A stretch of 64,000 nt of DNA from Pictodentalium vernedei (lineage: Eukaryota; Mollusca; Scaphopoda; Dentaliida; Dentaliidae), in contig CM062294.1 of assembly GCA_031216915.1 (NCBI GenBank), positions 30,085,128 to 30,149,127 of the forward strand. The letters run 5' to 3'. The position numbers and the translations under genes are program-made. This document shows positions 21,764 through 33,007 of the stretch, piece after piece. Every line of letters begins with the position of its first letter. The first letter of the stretch is position 1. The notes under the pieces are model-generated. The model was not told the DNA's origin and searched no databases. It worked only from the letters and a program-made list of their open reading frames with translations.

Positions 21764-21965
21764 TGTATCTTCCACTGAGTGTCATAAAAATAATAAATGT
21801 GGTTAGGGTACTCAAATCCATGTTGAAAAAAAATTAGAGGGGGGGGGGGAAGATACCCAGGGTGAGGTGGAAATACACTAGTGTATCTTCCCCTGCGGGG
21901 GGGGGGGGGGTGCACAAGTGTATCCCCCCCGGGGGGGGCAGATACACAGGGGGAAGATACCGTGG
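20745..21965 (+). repeat. G/C-tract-rich tandem array, period about 245 bp
   Basis: The anchor tccactgaatgtcataaaaa lies at 20868, 21112, 21359, 21636 and 21771, so units are about 244-277 bases plus one short unit. Each unit has gggtatctt motifs, long C and G runs and ccctatatcaacacatgcc. The first unit grows out of the 3' flank of the peptidase-like exon (tgtatcttccattgaatgcg, 20699). Run lengths may be unreliable. Confidence 0.85.
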
Positions 21966-22415
21966 GACACCGCAATAGCTCACTGAAATGTACCCAATAA
22001 TTTAGGAGGCGCCAAGAAGCAACGGCGGCATCTAGGGGTCAAGACAAGGATGATCCCAGACCATGAATCTATCGACTATCCATGAGCTGGAAACCAAGAA
22101 GCCATGATCAAGAAGGGGCAATAGTATGGGCCATTGCGCAGAGATGAGCCGAAGACTAGTAGAAAAAGGCAAAAGCCACTCTTTCGATTCAATTACCACA
22201 GTGGAATTGTCATTGAACACATGTTCCAAATGAAACAAGGGAGGTAATGTAACATGACGCAGTCAGATGGTGATTAAAGAAATAATTATTTTTATATATT
22301 GCAAAACCACATAGGGTGCTCTAAAATTGATTAAAATACGTGAGAAAATATATTTACAAGAAAGTTGAGGTAAATAGACAGGTGTAGGTTTCGATCAATG
22401 CCCCGTGTATAGACC
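21966..22415. other. No gene seen
   Basis: A run of mixed composition (about 21990-22260) followed by AT-rich sequence. No motif, repeat pair or splice-supported frame was recognised. Confidence 0.4.
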
Positions 22416-22426
22416 TCTTATAATAA

Positions 22427-22898
22427 AAATAACTCTTTGGCCAGCCGCTGATTTGTCGCGGTCCTCATAAGAGAAGGCCATCATTCCCCCTGCACCCCAC
22501 CCCCCTCTTCTCCTCCCAGCATTCAGATATAAACTGCTTAATAGTGTCCCTCACTTCCTCTTTTTCAATTTCTTCAATAAGCATTCCTACCCTCTCCCTC
22601 GTGTCCCCCTTCAGCCATCTATCCTTTGTTTCTTCGCCCCACTTCTGCATTATTCTTCCAGTAAATTTTATTCTATGAGGTATATACTGTGGGCATTCCA
22701 AGAGAAAATGTTCCAGGGTCTCCACTACTCCAGAGTGGCACATTTGGCATCCCTTTTCTCCATCTCTCCCAATTTTTCCCCGAAGCTCCAGTGATCTTGA
22801 TCTCAGTTTGAACAGCAGTGACGCTCCAAAGGTGCCATCTAGGTACTTCTCAAAAGCTGGCTTTTCTTTATATTGTAACCCCTGCAGTGATCTTTTCA
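22427..22898 (-). mobile_element. 5'-truncated LINE, same family as 45931-51098
   Basis: From the tail (aataactctttggccagccg) to KRSLQGLQYKEKPAFEKYLD on the minus strand, it matches the 3' end of the full LINE almost base for base. It includes the CQMCHSGVVETLEHFLLECP zinc-knuckle-like motif. TCTTATAATAA occurs at both edges (22416-22426 and 22899-22909), an 11-bp target duplication. Only the last ~150 codons of ORF2 plus the tail were copied. The close match says the family moved recently. Confidence 0.9.
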
Positions 22899-23079
22899 TC
22901 TTATAATAAGACAAAGATGGGACGAAATTATGCCTTGAACTGCTAAGTCGTTTTTTATGTTTCGCCACAGTTTCCCATGGTGTGTGGCTCTTATCGAATC
23001 TCTCTCCATACCAAGTTTCTCGAAGAAAAAGAAATTATGTGAAAAGCATTTAATTGCAATTATGGTGGAGACATTCACA

Positions 23080-23265
23080 CCACGATACTTCGATAGTATG
23101 CCTATAGATGTGCGGTACCCCTTAGTATACAGCGACACCTTGACCACACGTAGGCAATCGGGATTAAGTGCCTTGCCCAAGGACACCACGCATTTCATTT
23201 GTTGAAAGTGTATAATTGCCTTGCCCAAGGACACCACGCATTTCATTTGTTGAAAGTGTATATAC
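23080..23265 (-). mobile_element. Decayed SINE fragment with a 48-bp tandem duplication
   Basis: ccttagtatacagcgacacc, ggcaatcgggattaagtgcc and ttgcccaaggacaccacgc follow the minus-strand SINE at 12780. The piece gccttgcccaaggacaccac ... gttgaaagtgtata is repeated with period 48 (23170 and 23218). Confidence 0.65.
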
Positions 23266-23439
23266 CTGAAGGTTGCGTGCTGTCCACACAGCACCCAGCA
23301 AAAGAACTGGGGGTCGGATGTCATAAGCAAAAGTAAGCAATATGTTTTTTCAATATGCATATTGCAGGTCCGGCTCATTCAGACATGTTAAATCGCGGGT
23401 ACTACAGGCCCTGTAGGTAAAGCTTTCATTATGTTTCAG

Positions 23440-23900
23440 GTTACCTGGGCCCGAGGAACACGGTTGCGGTAGGCCTTACTGCCACCCCCGCCCCGAACCT
23501 CGCTATTGGGACTTGGTTGGGACAATCATGGCCCTAGCTCCCCACGGCGGACCCCTTAGGTCGTCTGCTGGCTTCCTTCCTCTTGCACCCCTTTCCCACT
23601 TTGTCTTCTGGGTGGGTGGGTCTTTGTGGCCAGTCTGGCTTCTCTGCTTCCGACGGGTTGGTGGCGCTCTCCCATGGCTTGTTCCACCTGGACCATGGCC
23701 TATCAATTCGGCAAATACGACTAAAGGATGGGTGTTATGAGTATCATGCCCCAATATACATGTGCTACCCAGCGCGACCGCGGCACGCTAAAACCTTTGG
23801 CTTTCCAGTCCTGCCCTCCCACTCCCCCTCTCTCCATAGGTCCATGTGGATAAAGGTTCGAACGAGATGGGCTCGACTTTTGCGAGCTCGATAATCCTGT
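23440..23900. other. GC-rich block of unknown nature
   Basis: Composition shifts sharply to GC-rich, with cccccgccccgaacctcgc and gaccgcggcacgctaaaacc, and long open frames on both strands. No protein motif was recognised and overlapping frames are expected in GC-rich DNA. It could be the 5' part of an unrecognised retroelement or a CpG-rich remnant. Confidence 0.4.
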
Positions 23901-24637
23901 GATTTGGAAATATGGTCTTTTGCACATCCACACTGTGCTATCAGTCTGATCAGATGCAGTTCAAGTTAATATGACTCGGGAATTTCTGTTCTCTTTTTTA
24001 AAATAAATTGTAATATAGGCTCATTTTACACATTTAATTGGGACATTTCGTTGCTTTCACCAAAATTATCTCATTTTACATCACCCAAATTAGTGCTTTA
24101 TATTGCCGTTATCGAGATCGAAATGAGGAATCGCCCCACCCGATCTCTCTATGACTTTAATGATTGAGAGCTTTATGCTTATAAAAGTGTAAACATACTC
24201 TCGTGAAGCCGGGTAGGCCAAGGGAAATCCAAGATTTAATTTCTTCGACATTAACGAATACATCGACTACGTCAGTTCGTTTAAGGGGACGTCCTATGCA
24301 AATTTCGTCAAATTTCAGGTAATTTTCTTCCAAGTCTAAAAAAGGCCCAAAATGAATAACCGCAATAAATTATATGCCAAAATGTTTGGAATGAAACATA
24401 GAACATGTGGAAACTGAAATTTGCCATGGTAGATAGCACCGCCTGAAAGTCTGCTATGGCATAAGTAACCGGCCAGATTTTAGACAATAAAATACCTTAA
24501 ATTTGTTGAATAGTTCAGTTCTGCAATCCTTCTAGTATAGACTAGGAGAAATCATTCTTGCAAGGAATAGACCACAATACCAATTGTAATTTTGGAAGCC
24601 TACATTTCAAAAGGGATGCCAATTTCCTTGTGTTTGT
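23901..24637. other. No gene seen
   Basis: Apparently single-copy, AT-rich sequence with no recognised repeat, hairpin or motif. Confidence 0.4.
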
Positions 24638-24644
24638 TTACCTT

Positions 24645-25282
24645 TTATGAAGTTCACCAAGGGTCAAATCCACACAGTTCATAAGAATAGGTATGGAATC
24701 ATGAGAGAGTGCATCAATGAAAAATGAAGAATGTCTGATGTGGCTTTTGTGAGTCTGCTGTGACCATACCCCCCCCCCCCCACCTCCCCATAATCCTGTG
24801 CCATTTTGCATGAGATCAGTATCAAATTGGTAAAATACGATGACATTGATACACCAAAAAAGGGTGAACTGCCAATCTTCCTCATTTAGTATTATGTGTG
24901 TCCATTTCTGGGGTTGCATGAGTAATGACAGCTGCCAATTGTCATTTGAATGTTCAAGTGTGGCCACAACAACAAAACATTACCTGTCCTGCATGCAGAA
25001 TACTTTCACCAATCGGCTACACTTAGTTAAGAATCCTGGCTTCTAATTCATTTATGTACATGATTTGGTATGCTTCATTTGTTTTGGAACTATCGGCCTT
25101 CCATAGTTGCTGTTTGGGGAAGGCTTGACTGTTGTTTTGTCATGAGATTTAAGAACATTAATAACTGATCTGCTTACCAATACTAATTTTATAGGCGAAG
25201 GGTTACCGGCCAGAACAATATCGGAATTGTGTTGGGTATTATATTCATTTATCTGAACACTTATGACACGTTGTGGTCTCAT
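24645..25282 (-). other. Possible unrecognised exons (minus strand)
   Basis: Two stretches look coding by eye. One at about 25052-25282 is a 76-codon frame starting ATG, MRPQRVISVQINEYNTQHNS. The other, at about 24790-24990, contains WTHIILNEEDWQFTLFWCIN. The second is followed after a C/G run by NCVDLTLGELHK with gtaaac beside it (24645), a possible donor. The C run disrupts the frame. I recognise no family. It may be a host exon, a transposon piece or chance. Confidence 0.2.
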
Positions 25283-25842
25283 TTCGGTAATTCATGTGAA
25301 TTCTAGTCCGTCTAGCGGATTTTTTTCTATTTCTGTCCACACAGTGTCAACACACACAGATTTTCGCAAACTTCTGTTAACAGCGCTCAAAAATCGACGT
25401 TGATCCGTCTTATACACGATGTGGCTGTGCAAGGGAGATGTTTATTAAATTTATGATGGTACAAAATTTCGCTATATTTGGTGAACAGGAAAACACCTTT
25501 CTGATAATTCTCCTTCACATTGGTCTTCTTTTTTCGTAGCAGACTTCATCAAGTCTTCTTTACGTCAATAATATAGTTCGGCGACAGTAAAATTATTTTG
25601 TCGTAAATATACAATTGTGATGACTGTAATGTATGTTGATGTGAATATATTTTTGTTTACAAATATAATTTTCTACTTTTATGTTTTGATCATCGTAACC
25701 AACCAAATAATAGTAGTTCGAATCGGTGGCGTAGTAATCCCTTGCTGACACTTGCGTCACATTGTACAGATTTTGATCTCCACAGCGCTGCTATGGACGA
25801 CTGTATATCGCAATTATCACTTTGTCACTTGAATAGGTTCTT
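25283..25842. other. No gene seen
   Basis: AT-rich sequence before the minisatellite with no recognised structure. Confidence 0.4.
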
Positions 25843-27684
25843 ATGAATGTGTCGTGAGTTGTACATTACATCTCCTGCCAGTTATAAATGTGTCGTGAGT
25901 TGTACATTACATCGCCTGCCAGTTATAAATGTGTCGTGAGTTGTACATTACATCGCCTGCAAGTTATAAATGTGTCGTGAGTTGTACATTACATCGCCTG
26001 CCAGTTATAAATGTGTCGTGAGTTGTACATTACATCGCCTGCCAGTTATAAATGTGTCGTGAGTTGTACATTACATCGCCTGCCATTTATAAATGTATCG
26101 TGAGTTGTACATTACATCTCCTGCCAGTTATAAATGTGTCGTGAGTTGTACATTACATCGCCTGCCAGTTATAAATGTGTCGTGAGTTGTACATTACATC
26201 GCCTGCCAGTTATAAATGTGTCGTGAGTTGTACATTACATCGCCTGCCAGTTATAAATGTATCGTGAGTTGTACATTACATCTCCTGCCAGTTATAAATG
26301 TGTCGTGAGTTGTACATTACATCGCCTGCCAGTTATAAATGTGTCGTGAGTTGTACATTACATCTCCTGCCAGTTATAAATGTGTCGTGAGTTGTACATT
26401 ACATCTCCTGCCAGTTATAAATGTGTCGTGAGTTGTACATTACATCGCCTGCCAGTTATAAATGTATCGTGAGTTGTACATTACATCTCCTGCCAGTTAT
26501 AAATGTGTCGTGAGTTGTACATTACATCGCCTGCAAGTTATAAATGTGTCGTGAGTTGTACATTACATCTCCTGCCAGTTATAAATGTGTCGTGAGTTGT
26601 ACATTACATCGCCTGCCAGTTATAAATGTATCGTGAGTTGTACATTACATCTCCTGCCAGTTATAAATGTGTCGTGAGTTGTACATTACATCGCCTGCCA
26701 GTTATAAATGTGTCGTGAGTTGTACATTACATCTCCTGCCAGTTATAAATGTGTCGTGAGTTGTACATTACATCGCCTGCCAGTTATAAATGTGTCGTGA
26801 GTTGTACATTACATCGCCTGCCAGTTATAAATGTGTCGTGAGTTGTACATTACATCGCCTGCCAGTTATAAATGTGTCGTGAGTTGTACATTACATCGCC
26901 TGCCAGTTATAAATGTGTCGTGAGTTGTACATTACATCGCCTGCCAGTTATAAATGTGTCGTGAGTTGTACATTACATCTCCTGCCAGTTATAAATGTGT
27001 CGTGAGTTGTACATTACATCGCCTGCCAGTTATAAATGTGTCGTGAGTTGTACATTACATCTCCTGCCAGTTATAAATGTGTCGTGAGTTGTACATTACA
27101 TCGCCTGCCAGTTATAAATGTGTCGTGAGTTGTACATTACATCGCCTGCCAGTTATAAATGTGTCGTGAGTTGTACATTACATCGCCTGCCAGTTATAAA
27201 TGTGTCGTGAGTTGTACATTACATCGCCTGCCAGTTATAAATGTGTCGTGAGTTGTACATTACATCGCCTGCCAGTTATAAATGTGTCGTGAGTTGTACA
27301 TTACATCGCCTGCCAGTTATAAATGTGTCGTGAGTTGTACATTACATCGCCTGCCAGTTATAAATGTGTCGTGAGTTGTACATTACATCTCCTGCCAGTT
27401 ATAAATGTGTCGTGAGTTGTACATTACATCGCCTGCCAGTTATAAATGTGTTGTGAGTTGTACATTACATCTCCTGCCAGTTATAAATGTGTCGTGAGTT
27501 GTACATTACATCGCCTGCCAGTTATAAATGTGTCGTGAGTTGTACATTACATCGCCTGCCAGTTATAAATGTGTCGTGAGTTGTACATTACATCGCCTGC
27601 CAGTTATAAATGTGTCGTGAGTTGTACATTACATCGCCTGCCAGTTATAAATGTGTCGTGAGTTGTACATTACATCGCCTGCCA
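25843..27684 (+). repeat. 41-bp minisatellite, about 45 copies
   Basis: The unit is atgtgtcgtgagttgtacat plus tacatcgcctgccagttataa, with exact 41-base spacing (25891 and 25932, and so on). The copies are nearly identical. The main variants are tctcct for tcgcct, and gtatcg for gtgtcg. The gtatcg variant is always followed by tctcct in the same unit (26093, 26257, 26463 and 26626), a trace of block duplication. Stops occur in every frame as the phase rotates, so it is non-coding. The array ends abruptly at cgcctgccag/attcc. Confidence 0.98.
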
Positions 27685-28589
27685 GATTCCAAAACAGCAG
27701 TGAAATGTTTGAAGTTTTCAGATCGTGGGAAATCAAATCATTTCACAATTTTGCCCCAAAACCCACGTAATCACAACATTGACAACAAACGTGTCGCCCG
27801 AACAGAATCAAGCGTTTGTGGTCATCCATTTACCCCTGAGCATTCTCACCACGTTGGTGATGAAATGATAAATATGCTTTCTCCGAGTGTGGAGTCTTTT
27901 ATTCACAACTCAGTCATTGGAATTACCGAGCTATTCCTTGTTAATCCTGACGGTTACGTATGCGGCTGGCAATTTCCTTGTCATCAAAAGCAAAAAACAT
28001 TTTTTTTAATTTTGAAAAAGTGGATACATTCGGGTTTTGTATACTTTTGTCATTATTTTGGTATATAATATGCCGTAATTCACCGCTTTAATTCGTATTT
28101 AGGGCATTGTGAAAATTTTCCAAAAAATGTCCAAAGTTATCAGTGTTGGACGACCCCTAAACATAAAAAGCTTTGCATGGCTAAAATCGAACATTATTAT
28201 TGTTTCCCTCCTATTCTTTTCATCCAAAAAAATTTACGACCAACAGTTATGAAAACATCGCGCCACGAGCGTGTTTTTCTTGCTTTCTTCGCCACAACAC
28301 TGAAAATATCGCATTAATACTATTGGAATATCGCCTTAATAAGCTGCTAATATGACGTCATTTATAACAAAAAAGCATCGCCTAACGGTATACTTTGTTA
28401 TACACATGTTATGTACTCTATGTCATTCCGCTATGATCAGGGAGTACAGTGATGTAACACGTTAACCCATCATTTGTCATTTATGACATCCAGGATTTTA
28501 AAAATGATCGCGCTTTGCGGCAATTTTGGACTCATTGCCGTAAATCCGAAATTTCTTTTGCATTTATGATAATGATACATTACGTCCTC
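27685..28589. other. No gene recognised
   Basis: A plus-strand open frame runs from the last minisatellite units to about 28068. It has a coding-like stretch (CGHPFTPEHSHHVGDEMINM) but no family I can name and no splice support. The rest is AT-rich without recognised structure. Confidence 0.3.
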
Positions 28590-28830
28590 ACTATTCAGTC
28601 CATTATTGGTGTTCTGCTAATTCACACTACCGAGATTGTAGGCCAAAATGTTCGATTTCCATGCCTATTTTTGATTTTTTTTTTAAATTTTGGCAGAACA
28701 AATAATTTTGGTAAACTCTTGTTATGACTTGGTTATATATGGAAATGTGTATTTATGACAAATCTGTCCAAATTCCAGGTCATTAGCCCATTCGGAGCAG
28801 GAGATTTTGGTCAATGAAAATTTGGGCGCT
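28590..28830 (+). repeat. Interspersed repeat, copy 1 (copy 2 at 56480-56710)
   Basis: Shared blocks in order are ggtgttctgctaattc / ggtgttcttctaattc, aggccaaaatgttcgatt / aggtcagaatgtccgatt, ttggcagaacaaataatttt / ttggcagaaaaataatttt, and gagattttggtcaatgaaaa / gagatattggtcaatgaaaa. Same orientation; family unknown. Confidence 0.65.
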
Positions 28831-28860
28831 TTTTTCCAAGTTTGGCAGGCTTGGCAATTT

Positions 28861-29593
28861 CAGGAGAGCGATTTTTTAGCTCTCCTTACTGCCCTCCTGA
28901 AAGAATTAAGGAGAGCGAAAAATTGCCCTCCTAAATATTTTGGTCTGGGATGATTGAGATTACATGTATTATGCTCACATTAAATTTTTGTTGTAAAGCA
29001 AAAATGTAATTTAACTTCGAAGTCACATAACATCACATAATTTCATTTTGAAAGTGGTTTAGTGGTAAAAGGTAATGGGTGCAACCATACCCAAACACAG
29101 TTGCAATCATTTGAAGCAAAATGGGTCACAGCAATATTTTTTTTTCTGTCAGTTTTAAGTTCAACAACTGACATCACAGTTTGAGGGGTAATTATTCAAG
29201 GAATATTGACACTATAATATACTACCATTACTACTATCCTGTCACTTGAAGCACTTGCACCAGGATGTGACTGTAGATTCAAGCAGACCTGTTGTCCAAG
29301 AAAGTCATACGCCTACCACTACCACCTTCAACCCCCTTGGGTAGGCGTATGACTTTCTTAGACAACAGGTCTGTGTACAAACACAGGTCTTGTCAAGTGT
29401 GTGTTCGGTTGTTGAGTGAGACATCTAGATGTCTAAGAGATTTCGCTTTACCTTAGTAAAGTTAATAAAATCACTGATGTAATAGTCTGTTGGTTTCAGT
29501 TTCAATGAGTTCGTTCAACTGGATACTTAAAATGCTGTGTAAAGCTAATTGCTCTCCTGAGCTGATTGAGGAGGGCGATTTTTTGCCCTCCTG
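28861..29593. mobile_element. Element with hairpin termini (CAGGAGAGC...GCCCTCCTG)
   Basis: The left end CAGGAGAGCGATTTTTTAGC-TCTCCT is itself a hairpin. The right end GGAGGGCGATTTTTTGCCCT-CCTG is another, and the two ends are inverted copies of each other. A subterminal ggagagcgaaaaattgccct-cc lies at about 28911. The flanks aattt and cattt might be a weak duplication. Inside is a separate hairpin (29284-29373) and no ORF. Confidence 0.5.
29284..29373. repeat. Hairpin with 34-bp arms
   Basis: cagacctgttgtccaagaaa...gcctacc pairs with ggtaggcgtatgactttctt...caggtctg with one mismatch, around a 22-base loop of tacca/cacc repeats. Confidence 0.75.
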
Positions 29594-29599
29594 CATTTT

Positions 29600-29879
29600 T
29601 CAGAATGCCAGGCCTGGTTTGGCGGCCATTTTGTACACATTGTGGATCAAATCGAAAGTTCTTTAGCATTTGTAATAATGATACTATTATTATCCCTGGT
29701 GGGTGAGATGGGGAAATCTCAGCCGCGGGCAAGATATTTGGGTCAGACACGAGGCTTGCCGAGTGTCTGGACCCATTACGTGTAAATCTCATTTAAAATT
29801 GACATGAAATGAAACGGTTTCGCGCGCCGAAGGCGCGCAGGCACGGCGTGGGACAACCCCCTTTCAACCCTCTTTGACT
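29600..29879. repeat. Fragment shared with about 55835-55880
   Basis: gatggggaaatctcagccgc...gcaagatatt, with attacgtgta further on, matches the complement of 55835-55880. Here a small hairpin (gtcagacac...gtgtctg) splits the motif. Confidence 0.4.
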
Positions 29880-29881
29880 GT

Positions 29882-30643
29882 TTAGCGACGCCTGTGTTTT
29901 TTGCTCTTCTTTTTTGGTGATTGAGATGGTGATACTGTAGTGGTTGTTGGTGTTGTTGGGCTGTCGCTGATGGAGGACTGATCTGGGTGGCAGGGTCTAG
30001 TCCTGGCTGCCGTAGGAGTGTGCTGTATGTAGAGTTCTGTCATTAGTGCCTTCGATTTTTCTGTGCCTTCCTTTGCTGTTCTGGTTACTTCCTTGACCCC
30101 ATCCCTCAAGCTTTCCAAGTATTTCATTACGTCTTGGTATCCAGGTTCCTGATCCACATGAAGGGGAGAGGCTGGAGTAGGCGACTTCGGAGAGCCATGT
30201 TCCTTTTCCGCCTCCGCCTCACTGATGACGTCGCCATCCTCTAGGTTGCCCTCCATAGATGAGACAGCTGGGGTCTTGATGGGGGTCACAGGAGTTGGAG
30301 GTGGGGAAATGGTAGTGGCTTCCTCTATCTTCCTTCTTCCTTTTCATGAACTCGTCCAGCCGCCGGGCATCACAGCGCCTTGTTGATGGGCTCTTCTTCT
30401 TCTTCGTTTCCTTTTCAGGGCCATATCCAGGCTTCTTCGGGTGAGGACCAGTGTGAGAGGGGTTCCTCTCATAAAAGTGCTATCTCTCCCCGAAGAAGGT
30501 GTGGTGGTGCTCTCCTCTCCGTCAAACTCCAGCGTCAGGTGAACGCTCTTGCCTCTCATCTGGAGAGTCCAGTTGAGAGGGCAAGAGACGCCTAGAGCTG
30601 ACAAAGGTTTCTGTAGCTTTATTGGGACGTCCAAACTTGCCAT
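29882..30643 (-). pseudogene. ORF1-like protein of an unidentified mobile element, broken
   Basis: On the minus strand a start at 30643 opens MASLDVPIKLQKPLSALGVS, followed by NWTLQMRGKSVHLTLEFDGE. A lysine/arginine-rich region with a DARRLDEFMKRKK motif lies further on. The last part is rich in proline, serine and threonine (SPKSPTPASPLHVDQEPG) and ends in SPKKKSKKHRRR. This layout is what I would expect of a nucleic-acid-binding first ORF of a retroelement, but I cannot name the family. It is broken, with about two breaks. The compositional change from its AT-rich surroundings supports an inserted origin. Confidence 0.4.
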
Positions 30644-30756
30644 AGTGATTGCTCAGATGGTGTTCACACTCTGAAGTCAGAGGTGCGAATGAATGTGATG
30701 TGAAACTGACATCCGTATTGCTGATTGCTGTTATGTAACAGTTGTGCTAAAAATTG

Positions 30757-30775
30757 ACTAAGGTTCCGCTCCACA
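30757..30775 (+). other. 19-mer shared with the 5' end of the LINE at 51 kb
   Basis: AGGTTCCGCTCCACAGTTT occurs here on plus and, as its complement, at about 51080-51098, the presumed 5' border of the full LINE. It may be a leftover 5' end or a shared promoter-like motif. Confidence 0.4.
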
Positions 30776-31080
30776 GTTTTCCAGGCATTTCCAAAAATGA
30801 CATGCCAGACACTCTCTTCAAATGCAAATATTCTGTAGCTTAGTTATCTATGGCGTACGAACAGGATCGAAAATAATTATTGAGGTACATACTATATTAT
30901 TTGAGGTTCATCCTATATTATTTCAGGTTCATCCTATATTATTTGAGGTTCATCCTATAATATTTCAGGTTCATCCTATATTATTTCAGGTTCATCCTAA
31001 AATAATATTTATGACCCTCTCGTACGCGATCAATAATTTGTCCGACCCTGGATGGACTATAATTATTGTTTCATGTTGAA

Positions 31081-31595
31081 CCAGGTTCGACATAAATATT
31101 TCAGGTTCATCCTATATTAATTGAGGATGAACCTAAAATAATTTGTCCGACCCTGGATCGACCATAATTATTGTTTCATGTTGAACCAGGTTCGACATCA
31201 ATATTTGAGGTTCATCCTATATTAATTGAGGATGAACCTGAAATAATTTGTCCGATCCTGGATGGACCATAATTATTGTTTCATGTTGAACCAGGTTCGA
31301 CATAAATATTTCAGGTTCATCCTATATTAATTGAGGATGAACCTGAAATAATTTGTCCGACCCTGGATGGACCATAATTATTGTTTCATGTTGAACCAGG
31401 TTCGACATCAATATTTCAGGTTCATCCTATATTAATTGAGGATGAACCTAAAATAATTTGTCCGACCCTGGATGGACCATAATTATTGCTTCATGTTGAA
31501 CCAGGTTCGACATAAATATTTGAGGTTCATCCTATATTAATTGAGGATGAACCTAAAATAATTTGTCCTACCCTGGATCGACCATAATTATTCAG
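31081..31595 (+). repeat. 105-bp tandem array in the left arm
   Basis: The anchor ccaggttcgacat lies at 31081, 31186, 31291, 31396 and 31501, each 105 apart. Each unit contains the palindrome-like ggttcatcctatattaattg/aggatgaacc. The mirror array occupies about 44475-45010. Confidence 0.9.
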
Positions 31596-31907
31596 GATGA
31601 TGGTAAAATCCCACGATACAATACGTTCCACGAGCCAATCAGTTGAGTCGTTACAAACGGGAACAATGGGACATAACTGTGGGGAAAAAAGCAAGATAAA
31701 CCTGATGCAGACACACAGCTTCAGACAAAGAATCCCGCTGAGAGATTGTTTTGTTTGCGCTTCACACGATTTTTTTTCGACCCTTTGTAATCACGCAAAA
31801 TAAATAAGATTTTTTCCCATGAAAATGTCAAATGGGCAGTGTTGATTGTTTACTGTACTGTTACAAACAAGTTGTGTTTTAATATTGAAATATGACTCGC
31901 TAACCAA

Positions 31908-32817
31908 TAGTGTTGCGGACCGGACCGCAAACAAACGGTCCGGTATACCGGTCCAGGCGTGGTCCGCGGTACGGTCCGATGAGGACCGGGCCGCCCCTGC
32001 TGTACCGGTACACAGGCACGCTGGACCGGTCCGGGGCGGTCCAAGGGACCGGTCCAGGGAGACGCAAAGGGAAGTTTTGCACTCTCCCAATTGATACACA
32101 AACTGATAATTTCATCTTGATAGACGGTAAATACATTGAAGTCGAGTAAGTTTGAAGTAACTGTCAACTATATTGAGCCAATCTGTCACCAATCAACCAC
32201 CTGCATCCTGTGATTCCTGTCACGGGTGTCCGGTGAAGGTATCAGCGATGAACGGTTCTACAAAAAAGTTCCCAAAATAGCGAACGCTCAAATTCGGTGA
32301 CAAGAAGCTGTCATTCAATTCCTTTGTCGGTAAAGAATTTAAACGTGTATTGTGTATCTATTTCTATAAACCCCGATCTGGATTATGTGCACATGGAAAC
32401 GATTTAGTTGGTAGTAACTTGGTCCCTGTATTTCATCTGGTAGGTTTGGTGTGGTGACCCTATTAAATTAGACCATGGGCGCAGATCATGTGGGGTGGGA
32501 GACGATGAAGCCTGTGCCCCACAAAGTTTTTCGGGGGGGGGGGGGGCATTTCATGTTATGTCCCCCGCGCTCCTCCCAAGTATATAGGTCCGATACCAGC
32601 TGATATTGTTCGAGCAATGCTGCAATAGGCGAAAATCGCGTATTTTCAGCTTGCTTTTTCAAAATTTCCTCCCGCAGGGCCAAACCATGCTTGGCCCTGC
32701 GCGTTGTGTGCCCAAGCAATGCTGCAATAGGCGGAAATCGTGTATTTTCAGCTTACATTTTCAATTTTTCCGCCCGCAGGACCAAAACATGGTTGGCCCT
32801 GCGCATTGTGTAGCCCC

Positions 32818-32848
<31 letters not shown>

Positions 32849-33007
32849 ACACACGCTAAAGAGAGAGACCTGTGCCCCTGAATTGGACCGCCTTGGACCG
32901 GTCCATCTAGAAAAAAAATGGACCGCCTGCCCGAATATCGGACCGCTATTTCTTGGACCGGACCGTACCGGAACACCATTGGCGGTCCGGTACGGTCCGC
33001 ATCACTG
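31908..33007. mobile_element. hAT-like element in the left arm, 8-bp TSD CTAACCAA
   Basis: CTAACCAA is exact at 31900-31907 and 33008-33015. The termini are TAGTGTTGCGGACCGGACC and the complement of CAGTGATGCGGACCGTACC. Subterminal regions are packed with ggaccggtcc motifs. The middle has G/C runs and two direct ~110-bp repeats (gcaatgctgcaataggcg ... ggccctgcgc). No transposase. Confidence 0.8.

Noticed and set aside
25843-27684. CRISPR-like array
   Set aside because: The 41-bp units are contiguous with no unique spacers, and the context is an animal genome.
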